Positions 7,980-14,600 of a stretch of 32,074 nucleotides of DNA are shown here, piece after piece. The notes beneath the pieces were generated by a model. It made no database searches. It was not told the DNA's origin and saw only the letters and a program-made list of their open reading frames with translations. Position 1 is the first letter of the stretch. The number at the start of each line of letters is the position of its first letter. The position numbers and the translations under genes are program-made. This stretch comes from a virus: the IMG/VR virus record IMGVR_UViG_3300046466_000194, positions 1-32,074 of that record. One strand, given 5' to 3'.

Positions 7980-8087
7980 ATGCACGACCACAGAATCGTT
8001 ATGCACTTACTTTTACCCATCATCTGTATTATTCTAATTAGTACAGCAATTGTTTACTCTGTTATTCAAAAGTATGACCCTCACTAA
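7980..8087 (+). CDS. 35-residue membrane microprotein (alternative start at 8001 gives 28 residues)
   Basis: A short frame from ATG 7980 (or ATG 8001) to TAA 8085-8087. It encodes a His/Arg N-terminus followed by one strongly hydrophobic segment (LLLPIICIILISTAIVYSVI) and a short polar tail (QKYDPH). The next gene's ATG (8074) lies inside its last codons, suggesting coupling. If the promoter at 7949-7977 is used, the start near 7984 favours ATG 8001. The single span resembles many phage and photosystem small membrane peptides, but I do not recognise a family. A continuous hydrophobic stretch and fit with neighbours support a real gene; its short length keeps confidence moderate. Confidence 0.55.
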   Translation: MHDHRIVMHLLLPIICIILISTAIVYSVIQKYDPH

Positions 8088-8277
8088 AACCGTAGAAGAG
8101 TCTTTAAGAGACGCACAATCACATATGCGTAATGCATTAGCATTCGCTGCAAGGAGTGAGAAACCTTATGTTAGTAAGCACATTGCTGATATGCTTGCTG
8201 GTATAGATAATCTCATCGATTCATCATTTTTACTTGATACACTAGAGGAATATAACAATGAAGAAGACATTCACTAA
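8074..8277 (+). CDS. Hypothetical protein, 67 residues
   Basis: An unrecognised small helical acidic protein beginning MTLTKTVEESLRDAQSHMRN. ATG 8074 is chosen over an upstream TTG at 8050 because the region upstream is better explained by the overlapping membrane microprotein. It overlaps the microprotein gene by 14 bases and the following 44-codon gene by 20 bases, both in different frames. Predicted amphipathic helices over nearly the whole length suggest a small helical bundle or a protein-binding partner. Confidence 0.6.
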   Translation: MTLTKTVEESLRDAQSHMRNALAFAARSEKPYVSKHIADMLAGIDNLIDSSFLLDTLEEYNNEEDIH

Positions 8278-8392
8278 AATTGATAAGAAAGGTCGTGAGG
8301 AGACATGGGAGTGGGAAGAGACTCCTGAATTAAAAGAGTACATCAAAAGAACAATGAAATCTAAGGTTTATCCCAAACCTATTCGTAAATGA
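8258..8392 (+). CDS. Hypothetical basic protein, 44 residues
   Basis: ATG 8258 opens a 44-codon frame encoding a highly charged peptide (MKKTFTKIDKKGREETWEWE..., ending KVYPKPIRK). It overlaps the upstream gene by 20 bases and meets the next ATG as ATGA (8389-8392). It fills what would otherwise be a 110-base gap in a compact operon. Coding density and overlap support it; the function is unknown. Confidence 0.6.
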   Translation: MKKTFTKIDKKGREETWEWEETPELKEYIKRTMKSKVYPKPIRK

Positions 8393-9000
8393 AGCATATT
8401 GAATTTCCTAACTACGGATTTATCTTTGATGAAATGCCTGATAGTGTTGTAAAGAAAGTTCGTAGTTTATGTTCAGCAGCAAAAGACTTTGGTAAATCTC
8501 AGAATGATAAACTTGCTGGACAGTTAGAGGAAGAGTGGTATATTAATCCTAAATTAATTGATCAGGAAGTTAGAGAGTATATTCTACAAAACGTTCGTGA
8601 TTATACTGAACGTTGGAATTATCTTGACTCTATGAGGGTAAACACTTCAGATCGTGTTATTGATATTGGTACCATGTGGGTTAATTATCAAAAGAAAACA
8701 GAGTTTAATCCAATCCATTATCATGATGGTGTGTTTAGTTTTGTTATGTGGATTGATATTCCTTTTTCATATGAGGAAGAGGGACAGATACCACTTGCAA
8801 AGAAATCTAATAAAGCACAGTGTGGTAAGTTTCAGTTCCACTATATTAACATGTTAGGTGGGATAACTAATCATGCTGTAGAAGCAAAGGTAGGTGATTT
8901 TGCTTTGTTCCCTGCTGGTTTAAATCATTCTGTATCTCCATTTTACACATCAGATGGATACAGAATTTCTGTCTCAGGCAATTTATATTATATTACTTAG
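8389..9000 (+). CDS. 2OG-Fe(II) oxygenase-like protein
   Basis: A 203-residue protein. The pattern resembles phage 2-oxoglutarate/Fe(II) dioxygenases: 'NPIHYHDGVFSFVMWID' (His110, His112, Asp113), then 'GDFALFPAGLNHSV' (His180), then 'DGYRISVSGN' (Arg192). The two His-containing motifs would bind iron and the Arg would hold the 2-oxoglutarate carboxylate. Length and C-terminal motif order fit the family. T4-like cyanophages carry many such enzymes, mostly with unknown substrates, so hydroxylation of a protein, nucleic acid or small molecule remains open. The start overlaps the previous stop (ATGA). Exactly which of His110, His112 or Asp113 binds iron cannot be settled from one sequence. Confidence 0.72.
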   Translation: MKHIEFPNYGFIFDEMPDSVVKKVRSLCSAAKDFGKSQNDKLAGQLEEEWYINPKLIDQEVREYILQNVRDYTERWNYLDSMRVNTSDRVIDIGTMWVNYQKKTEFNPIHYHDGVFSFVMWIDIPFSYEEEGQIPLAKKSNKAQCGKFQFHYINMLGGITNHAVEAKVGDFALFPAGLNHSVSPFYTSDGYRISVSGNLYYIT

Positions 9001-9028
9001 TTAAATATTACCAAGCGAAACTTTGGCA

Positions 9029-9313
9029 ATGGGTAATTTTAACAGGTATAGGGTCAGTAAAAAACATGTCTTTGTTGACAACGATCCAGTTTTGATGTAT
9101 TATGTAGAGAACATACCATTCGCCTTTGATTCCCTTGAAAAGGATCAGAGAGAAGATAAGTGGGTGTTATCTGAAGCAGCAATCAATGAAAGTTATACCT
9201 TAGATGATATTCTTAGGTTCTCTGATTACTTGGCTGCTGAAGAATGTCATCCAGTATTGTTTGACTTAGACCTAATTAACCCTGAAGTATTACCTGATGA
9301 ACACTTTTCTTGA
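9029..9313 (+). CDS. Hypothetical protein, 94 residues
   Basis: An unrecognised acidic soluble protein (MGNFNRYRVSKKHVFVDNDP...). ATG 9029 is preferred to an in-frame TTG six bases upstream. The last 17 bases overlap the CpeT gene, whose ATG (9297) is internal to this frame, so the two are probably translationally coupled. This conserved-looking pairing suggests a function connected with CpeT, but that is inference from overlap alone. Confidence 0.6.
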   Translation: MGNFNRYRVSKKHVFVDNDPVLMYYVENIPFAFDSLEKDQREDKWVLSEAAINESYTLDDILRFSDYLAAEECHPVLFDLDLINPEVLPDEHFS

Positions 9314-9833
9314 ATTATTTGAAGGCACTTTTGCTAACAGACGTCAAGCACAGAGTCATCCTACTCGTTATGCACACATTCGTGTTACACATCGTAGAGT
9401 TAAAGACAACAGGTTTTATGGTGAGCAAGCATACAATTATCTTTTGAATCGTCCTTACAGACAATTTGTTATTGACGTAATTGATGAGGGTGAATTCATT
9501 CGCCTTAAAAATTATGAGATTGTAAACCCCAGTTTATATGTTGGGTGTCAAAATCTAGAAAACCTTACCGATGATGTTTTAACATATCGAGAAGGTTGTG
9601 ATCATATTATGAAACAAACGGGAAAGTATTCCTTTGAAGGTAAGAACGATGGATGTGAATGTTATGTTCAACGTGGTGCCCAAAAGACCTATGTTGCGAA
9701 TGAAGTAAAACTCTCTAAAGAGCATTACAGTGTTTTAGACAGAGGTCTCCACGTTGATAATCATACGAAAGTATGGGGATCTGATTGGGGTCCATTTAAT
9801 TTTACTAGACAAGATGCTTCCGTACAATCTTAA
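9297..9833 (+). CDS. cpeT: CpeT-like phycobiliprotein lyase
   Basis: A 178-residue protein close to the usual length of CpeT/CpcT. Family hallmarks appear in order: 'FANRRQAQSHPTRYAHIRV' near residue 12, 'YGEQAYNYLLNRPYRQFV' near 40, 'LKNYEIVNPSLYVG' near 70, 'GCDHIMKQTGKYSFEG' near 100, and the end motif 'DRGLHVDNHTKVWGSDWGPF' near 147. CpeT proteins bind bilin chromophores and attach or chaperone them to phycoerythrin or phycocyanin beta subunits. The phage copy may maintain or remodel light harvesting during infection. It lies downstream of an overlapping 94-residue gene and overlaps the next gene by 20 bases. The gene implies a host with phycobiliproteins. The lyase activity of phage CpeT versus a purely bilin-binding role cannot be told from the sequence. 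Confidence 0.9.
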   Translation: MNTFLELFEGTFANRRQAQSHPTRYAHIRVTHRRVKDNRFYGEQAYNYLLNRPYRQFVIDVIDEGEFIRLKNYEIVNPSLYVGCQNLENLTDDVLTYREGCDHIMKQTGKYSFEGKNDGCECYVQRGAQKTYVANEVKLSKEHYSVLDRGLHVDNHTKVWGSDWGPFNFTRQDASVQS

Positions 9834-10329
9834 AGAAACCTATCAGATCACTCCTAACGCAGAAGCAGCGGAGTTCATTCAAGCAGAAGTACAAGACTAT
9901 TTTGGTTATGAACAGAAATCAAAACGAGAAAAGTATGCTGATGTTTGGATCACCAAGAATGAAGGTATCAATGTAAAAACTGATAACCTTCTATCACAAC
10001 AGAACAAAGGTCGTCTCTGTACTGCTGAAGTTAATCAGTGGTTGAGGGATCCAAGTAACAATCTTAAGTTCTTGTTTATTGAATACAGGAATGAAGATGG
10101 ACTACTCACTTTGGTATCAACTCAAGAAGTTTATATCGAGGAGGTAGTTTATGAAATTTGTAATCAGGGTCGTGGTCTCCTACAACCCAAAAGAAATAAA
10201 GAAGGTAAGGTCATTCTAAGAGATCGTATTAGTAGAGATGAGTGGATGGAAGAGTTTAAGGTTAAATACTCTGAGTTTGTGGGCAAGCAGATTGCACGAT
10301 TCAGAAAATACGAATCAGAATGGTGTTGA
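9814..10329 (+). CDS. Unrecognised protein, possible degenerate PD-(D/E)xK nuclease fold
   Basis: A 171-residue soluble protein starting at ATG 9814, inside the end of CpeT. A more upstream TTG at 9754 lies deeper in CpeT and is unlikely. Residues 41-57 read 'YADVWITKNEGINVKTD': a strand with Asp43, then Asn-Val-Lys (53-55). This is the layout of the PD-(D/E)xK nuclease core with Asn in place of the second acid. An acidic helix precedes it (Glu20, Glu25). Later strands ('LKFLFIEYRN', 'LTLVSTQEVYIEEV') fit an alpha/beta core. A basic helical tail ends the protein. The nuclease reading is a weak inference. The stop TGA is within the -35 box of the next promoter. Confidence 0.6.
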   Translation: MLPYNLKETYQITPNAEAAEFIQAEVQDYFGYEQKSKREKYADVWITKNEGINVKTDNLLSQQNKGRLCTAEVNQWLRDPSNNLKFLFIEYRNEDGLLTLVSTQEVYIEEVVYEICNQGRGLLQPKRNKEGKVILRDRISRDEWMEEFKVKYSEFVGKQIARFRKYESEWC

Positions 10330-10353
10330 CATTATTTTTCTTTATGGTATAAT
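10326..10353 (+). promoter_or_regulatory. Sigma70-type promoter overlapping a stop codon
   Basis: A perfect TTGACA (10326-10331) and a perfect TATAAT (10348-10353) are separated by 16 bp. The upstream stop TGA (10327-10329) is part of the -35 hexamer. The start should be near 10360, about 17 bases before ATG 10377. Confidence 0.8.
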
Positions 10354-10376
10354 ACTACAGTACACAATACAAAACT

Positions 10377-10637
10377 ATGGCTAAAGGACCAACCACAAGC
10401 GTTTCCAATGCTAAACTACATCACTTGCTAAAAATAGCAGACACTTACTGTATCAAAGCAGAGAAGGGTGAGTGGGAAGTTGAAAAAGGAACCTACCAAG
10501 CGATTAAAAGAGCAGTAGATCATGTCAAGACAGAGATGTTTAAGCAAGGTCGTCAGAGAAAGAGAACCATGAACATCAATTATATTGCTGATGAGGAAAG
10601 AAGATCAATGGTCAGCAGATTAAACACAGAAGATTAA
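10377..10637 (+). CDS. Hypothetical basic protein, 86 residues
   Basis: An unrecognised, strongly basic, helical protein (MAKGPTTSVSNAKLHHLLKIAD...) with a Lys/Arg-rich stretch 'KQGRQRKRTMNINY' near residue 59. The charge suggests nucleic-acid binding, which is inference. It is a single-gene unit: a consensus promoter ends 24 bases upstream of ATG, and a terminator follows the stop by about 8 bases. No clear Shine-Dalgarno sequence is present (AT-rich leader). Confidence 0.62.
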   Translation: MAKGPTTSVSNAKLHHLLKIADTYCIKAEKGEWEVEKGTYQAIKRAVDHVKTEMFKQGRQRKRTMNINYIADEERRSMVSRLNTED

Positions 10638-10643
10638 TTAAAT

Positions 10644-10680
10644 TTAAAAAGGGGGTTGACACCCTCTTTTTTTATGCTAT
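10644..10680 (+). repeat. 37-nt terminator/promoter repeat, copy 1
   Basis: An exact 37-base match to 10884-10920, spaced 240 bases apart. It begins TTAAAAAGGGGGTTGACACC and ends in TTTATGCTAT. Each copy contains both a hairpin terminator and a complete -35 hexamer, and runs into the -10 box (TATGAT here, TATAAT in copy 2). Confidence 0.95.
10646..10673 (+). terminator. Terminator hairpin of the 86-residue gene
   Basis: The stem AAAAAGGGGGT (10646-10656) pairs with ACCCTCTTTTT (10661-10671) with one G-U pair and loop TGAC, and a run of seven T (10667-10673) overlaps the 3' arm. It sits just after the stop at 10637. Confidence 0.8.
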
Positions 10681-10683
10681 GAT
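10656..10683 (+). promoter_or_regulatory. Sigma70-type promoter embedded in a terminator
   Basis: TTGACA (10656-10661) occupies the terminator loop and closing pair. A 16-bp spacer leads to TATGAT (10678-10683). The start is expected near 10690, which rules out the in-frame ATG at 10679 as the start of the next gene. Confidence 0.7.
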
Positions 10684-10708
10684 ATTAGAGTCTTACATAT
10701 ACAAACAT

Positions 10709-10882
10709 ATGACAACTCGTGATGAAGCAGAATTTCTTACAGATCAATACTTATACCATGCGGTACAAAGTGTTGATGCTAGACTTGGTGAGGGTTATGC
10801 AAGAAAGAATCCTCAGTTAGTATCTACTATGGTGTCTCTTACCGCAACAGAACATCAACGAATCCTGACACTTGATGATTAA
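10709..10882 (+). CDS. Hypothetical protein, 57 residues
   Basis: An unrecognised small helical protein (MTTRDEAEFLTDQYLYHAVQ...). ATG 10709 is used because the upstream ATG 10679 is within the -10 box of its promoter. The gene is enclosed by the two copies of the terminator/promoter repeat, so it is a separate one-gene transcription unit. No Shine-Dalgarno sequence is evident. Confidence 0.57.
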   Translation: MTTRDEAEFLTDQYLYHAVQSVDARLGEGYARKNPQLVSTMVSLTATEHQRILTLDD

Positions 10883-10883
10883 A

Positions 10884-10920
10884 TTAAAAAGGGGGTTGAC
10901 ACCCTCTTTTTTTATGCTAT
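10884..10920 (+). repeat. 37-nt terminator/promoter repeat, copy 2
   Basis: Identical to 10644-10680. It begins two bases after the stop of the 57-residue gene. Confidence 0.95.
10886..10913 (+). terminator. Terminator hairpin of the 57-residue gene
   Basis: Same stem as copy 1: AAAAAGGGGGT (10886-10896) with ACCCTCTTTTT (10901-10911), loop TGAC, seven T. Confidence 0.8.
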
Positions 10921-10923
10921 AAT
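10896..10923 (+). promoter_or_regulatory. Sigma70-type promoter for the structured RNA/HNH unit
   Basis: TTGACA (10896-10901), a 16-bp spacer and a perfect TATAAT (10918-10923). The predicted start near 10930 is within the first bases of a strong hairpin (10928-10951). This is the only clear host-type promoter for the region up to the HNH gene. Confidence 0.78.
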
Positions 10924-10927
10924 ATAT

Positions 10928-11118
10928 TTGTTGAATCGACGGGTTCGACAAGGGTGTGACAGAATAACGCTTGTGGAGGCACGGCGTATTGTATATTAGG
11001 ACAGGGGTGGTGCCCGCTGCGTATCGCAGAACCTTTACCATAGGGTCCGAAAGTCTGAGAGTCCTACTATTCACATTAGTGATTCCCTCTCAGTGAAGGT
11101 ATAATGTAATCCTTTCAC
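10928..11118 (+). ncRNA. Candidate structured RNA (five hairpins), unknown class
   Basis: This gene-free stretch is dense in pairing. H1: 10928-10937 with 10942-10951, ten pairs including two G-U, loop GACG. H2: 10967-10970 with 10984-10987 plus 10972-10975 with 10980-10983, one bulged T, loop GAGG. H3: 10999-11002 with 11045-11048, then 11008-11011 with 11037-11040, capped by 11017-11021 with 11025-11029. H4: CTGAGAG 11055-11061 with CTCTCAG 11087-11093, containing ACTA/TAGT. H5: 11093-11099 with 11111-11118, one bulge. No protein-coding frame of note is present on the + strand, and no U-tract follows H5, so the RNA may continue as the HNH leader. It does not match tRNA, tmRNA or a group I intron core that I recognise. 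Pairing is by eye. Confidence 0.5.
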
Positions 11119-11137
11119 CCACCACACAATTCAGTTA

Positions 11138-11206
11138 ATATCATGGTTACTCTGAGAGAACAACTACACTACATCTACATATGTGTTAGAGAAGTAACCT
11201 TGATAT
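11138..11206 (+). promoter_or_regulatory. Long stem-loop sequestering the HNH start codon
   Basis: Bases 11138-11151 (ATATCATGGTTACT) pair with 11193-11206 (AGTAACCTTGATAT) at 13 of 14 positions, enclosing a 41-nt loop with a smaller ACAC/GTGT pairing. The first two bases of the HNH ATG (11205-11207) and the entire ribosome-binding region lie in the 3' arm. This should block translation of the long transcript. T4 homing endonucleases such as I-TevI use comparable hairpins. Confidence 0.7.
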
Positions 11207-11555
11207 GCCTTACAAAAATAAAGAAGAAAATCGTAAATATCAGCGTGAGTGGGCTAGAAAGAATTCAAAGACTCGTAAAGCAAATCAAATTAGTCATAAG
11301 AGGAGAAAGCAGATAGTAGAGGATGCAAAGAAGCATCCTTGTATAATATGCAATAAAGATTTTAATCCTGTGGTAATGGATCTTATTCATGTGGATCCAG
11401 AACCTCAAAAATATAGTGTATCGAAGTTATTGCAGTATGCTAGTTACAAGACATTGAAGGAAGAAATAGATAAGTGTGCTCCAATATGTTCAAACTGCAA
11501 TAGATTACTACAGAATGGGTATGTAGAGCTACCCGAACTCGTTGTTATGCCATAG
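11205..11555 (+). CDS. HNH-family endonuclease, probably mobile
   Basis: A 116-residue protein with a very basic N-terminal helix (residues 1-45, 'NREENRKYQREW'-type charge), then the HNH core. The core has zinc pair Cys46-x2-Cys49, strand and 'MDLIHVDP' with His62, a helical linker 'SVSKLLQYAS', and second zinc pair Cys95-x2-Cys98 in 'CAPICSNCNRLL'. This follows the common phage layout C-x2-C, LDFHHxDP, CxNCHRxxH, except that the first His of the pair is Ile61, the terminal His is Asn99, and the final His is Gln103. HNN variants of the fold can be active, but this copy may have altered metal binding. It lacks any second domain. Small free-standing HNH genes in phages usually act in homing. 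It is preceded by a structured leader and a start-codon hairpin and followed by no obvious terminator. Confidence 0.82.
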   Translation: MPYKNKEENRKYQREWARKNSKTRKANQISHKRRKQIVEDAKKHPCIICNKDFNPVVMDLIHVDPEPQKYSVSKLLQYASYKTLKEEIDKCAPICSNCNRLLQNGYVELPELVVMP

Positions 11556-11601
11556 GGTTCAAATCCTCACATAAAGAAATCATAGAACCACACAGTATTT
11601 T

Positions 11602-11614
11602 CAGTTGTTAACTG
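11602..11614 (+). other. Small inverted repeat next to the late promoter
   Basis: CAGTT (11602-11606) and AACTG (11610-11614) form a perfect 5-bp palindrome with a GTT centre, one base upstream of TATAAATA. It could be an operator-like site or a weak RNA end; either is inference. Confidence 0.35.
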
Positions 11615-11615
11615 G

Positions 11616-11623
11616 TATAAATA
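11616..11623 (+). promoter_or_regulatory. T4-type late promoter (TATAAATA)
   Basis: An exact copy of the T4 late-promoter box, 30 bases before ATG 11653. Transcription should begin near 11629. The leader includes GTAGG (11646-11650) as a ribosome site. It marks the return to late structural expression after the island of small genes. Confidence 0.8.
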
Positions 11624-11652
11624 AATCCGAGGATAAAGTATAGAAGTAGGTC

Positions 11653-14600
11653 ATGCCATTAACACGTTTGGATAATCTTATCAGCAGTAAAACTGGTAAG
11701 TATCTTTATGTTTCACCTGATGATTTTAACGCAACGGATGCGTTATCAAACAGAGGTAATTCACCTGTAACACCATTTAAGAGTATTCAGAGAGCATTCC
11801 TAGAGATTGCAAGATACTCTTATCTACCTGGTTCAAACAATGATAGGTTTGACCAGTTCAGTATCATGTTGATGCCTGGCATCCATTATATTGATAACAG
11901 ACCTGGTCTTACTGATACTACAGGAATCGATGTATTTGGATTTGATCAAGCATCAAATGCATGGACTGATGATAGTATACTTGATATTTCTAATCCTGAT
12001 AACATACTCTATAAATTTAACAACACTGAAGGTGGTGCCATTATTCCTCGTGGTTCATCACTTGTTGGTTATGACCTAAGAAGAACTGTTGTAAGACCTC
12101 TATTCGTTCCTGACCCTACAACAACGGAACGTGAAATTCCTCGCTCTGCAATCTTTAACGTAACTGGTGGTTGTTACTTCTGGCAGTTCACTATTAAAGA
12201 TGGACAAACATCTGCTGAATCTCCCCTATTCAATTCCGTAGAAGGAACTGGTGAAGTATACTATGATCCTACTGACTTCACTAAGAAAGCAGCACCAAAC
12301 TATTCTCACCATAAACTAACTGTATTTGAATACGCAGACGCAGAAGAGTTGTCTCTATTCTACAGAAAGATTGCTAAGGGATTCTCATCATATCAACCTA
12401 CAATCGATGATCCTGGTGAGTTTTCTGCTAGAGTTCAAGAGAACAGAATTGTTGGACCTTTGTCTGACTCTAGAGTCGTTGAATCATTTAAGTTTAATGA
12501 TGCTACAACTATCCCTAGTATCCCTGCATCTACATCTGAAATTGAAGTAACAACTAAAGTTGACCATGGATATTTTGCTGGTCAATTTATTGCTATTTCT
12601 AATACAGAAATTGATAGTGTACTTGAGGGTATCTTCCCCATCAAACGTATTGATGAGAATGATCCTCGTAAGTTTACCTATGAAGTAGCAGAAGTTGTTA
12701 GTGCAATTGGTACTGGTATTGCAGCAGGTAATACTATTGATACTGGCACAACACCTGCACTAGGTGGTAACGCACTAGCATTAGCAGAAGTTGACTCTGT
12801 TGAATCTGCATCTCCATACGTATTCAACTGCTCCATCAGATCTACATGGGGTATTTGTGGTATATGGGCAAATGGTTTGAAAGCCACTGGTTTCAAATCA
12901 ATGGTTATCGCTCAGTACACTGGTGTATCTCTACAGAAAGATGATAGATCATTCATTAGATATGATGAGTATAGTAATACTTGGAACCAAGCATCACTTG
13001 TAGATGCATTTGCAACAGTACCTTATCACACTAAGGGTGATAGTTACTGGAAGGATGAGTGGAGAAACTTCCACGTTCGTGCATCTGAAGATGCATTCAT
13101 TCAGTGTGTTAGTATCTTCGCTGTTGGTTATGCTGATCACTTCCTAATGGAAAGTGGTGGTGATATGAGTATCACCAACTCTAACAGTAACTTTGGTAAT
13201 ACATCACTACATGCTATTGGTTTTAAAGGTTTCGCCTTTAACCAAGATAAGGGTGGTTACATTACTGACATCATCCCACCACAAGTAATTTCTACTGATG
13301 CTGCTAATGTCAAGAAGACTCAATATTATACTATTGATATTCAAGGCACAGTTGCTGATCCAACTAACTTCACTAAGTTGTTCCTAGGTAGTGATGACAT
13401 TGCAGATCCATTAAATCGTCCTGCTGTATCAATTGGTGGATATAGACTTGGTGCTAAGGGAGGAGAAAAACTATTTGTTAAACTAGATCCAGCAACTGCT
13501 GGTGGTACAGAAGAGTTTGATGTATCTCTAGAACCAACTGGTTTTGTTAAGTATATTGCAGCAGCATCTATTCTTAATCCTTCTGGATTTGCTTACAATA
13601 GCATATATGCTGACGCTGCTAACTTAATTGAAAGCAACCGCACGATGATCCAAGAGGAAGTCTTCGGTTATATTATTGAGAAATTCCCTGCATTACAAGA
13701 TCTTTCTTATGTTAATCCTGGTAGAGATCCTAATGCAAACCGTTACAATGATGCACGTAATCTCATCATCAGTAACAGACAAGATATTGTTAATGATACA
13801 TTAACATCACTTACTGCTTTTGAGCCTACTTCAACAGTTACTGCTGAAGATATAGGTGAGATGGTTGATGCTATTGCAGAAGACCTTAGAGATGGTGGTA
13901 ACTTTAATGTTATTACTTTAATTCAGTCATATTTTACTGGCACTGGTACTTTAATCAAGTATAACGGTGAGCAAGAGAATATTATCTGGGCAATGAACAG
14001 ATGTAGAGATCTGTGTAAGCAAGCATCATCTAACTTGTTAGCAGTTAAGGCAGATCTATTTGATCCAGACTCAGCTAGTTTACTTGCTCCTTATGGTGGA
14101 CTACCAATCGGTACTATCACTGCTGGTAAGACTGGTTCACAAGCAGAGGAAGATGGTGACACAACCAATGGTCTTACTCTTGACCCTGCACAGAAGATTG
14201 ATCCTGGTGCTAGGTTCAGAGATACTTATAGACTAATCAATAACAACAGAGATTATATCTTAGACAATGCACTTGCTGAGATTACAGTTTATGATGAGGC
14301 TCCATTCTACTACTTCCCTGGTGATCCACAAGAGACACAGTATTCAAGATTTAAGACTGCATATCGTTTGATAAGACGTAACAAGGAAGGTGCATTGGAT
14401 GCAGGTATTACAGCAATTCAGACACAATATCCAGCATTCCAGTTCATAGGTGGTTCACCTGAGAAGTGTAAGAGAGACCTAGGAATCTTCGTTGATGCAA
14501 TTGCAATGGACGTCTTCTTAGGCGGTAACGAGTGGACTATTACATTCATCGAGAAGTATTTTAATGGTGGTGGTGCTTGGATTGGTGGTGGATTAGAAGG

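Noticed and set aside
9003-9009. TTAAATA as a late promoter ahead of the 94-residue gene
   Set aside because: It differs from the late box at the first base and lies in a general AT-rich stretch, with no other support.
10936-10952. TCGACGGGTTCGACAAG resembling the start of tmRNA
   Set aside because: No tRNA-like acceptor, no resume frame with a tag peptide and no T-arm partner; the same bases form a simple ten-pair hairpin.
10817-11074. 85-codon frame on the minus strand over the structured RNA
   Set aside because: It runs antisense through terminator, promoter and hairpins, has no ribosome site or protein family resemblance, and every convincing gene is on the + strand.
11100-11105. TATAAT within the structured RNA region
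   Set aside because: No acceptable -35 at 16-18 bp upstream; it lies in the loop of hairpin H5.
11555-11566. GGGTTCAAATCC resembling a tRNA T-arm just after the HNH stop
   Set aside because: The flanking bases do not make a five-pair T stem, and no matching acceptor or anticodon arms are found upstream at the right distance.
10921-11652. Group I intron containing the HNH gene
   Set aside because: No recognisable P7/core segments, and no split gene or RNA exons on either side; the region has its own promoter and follows a terminator.
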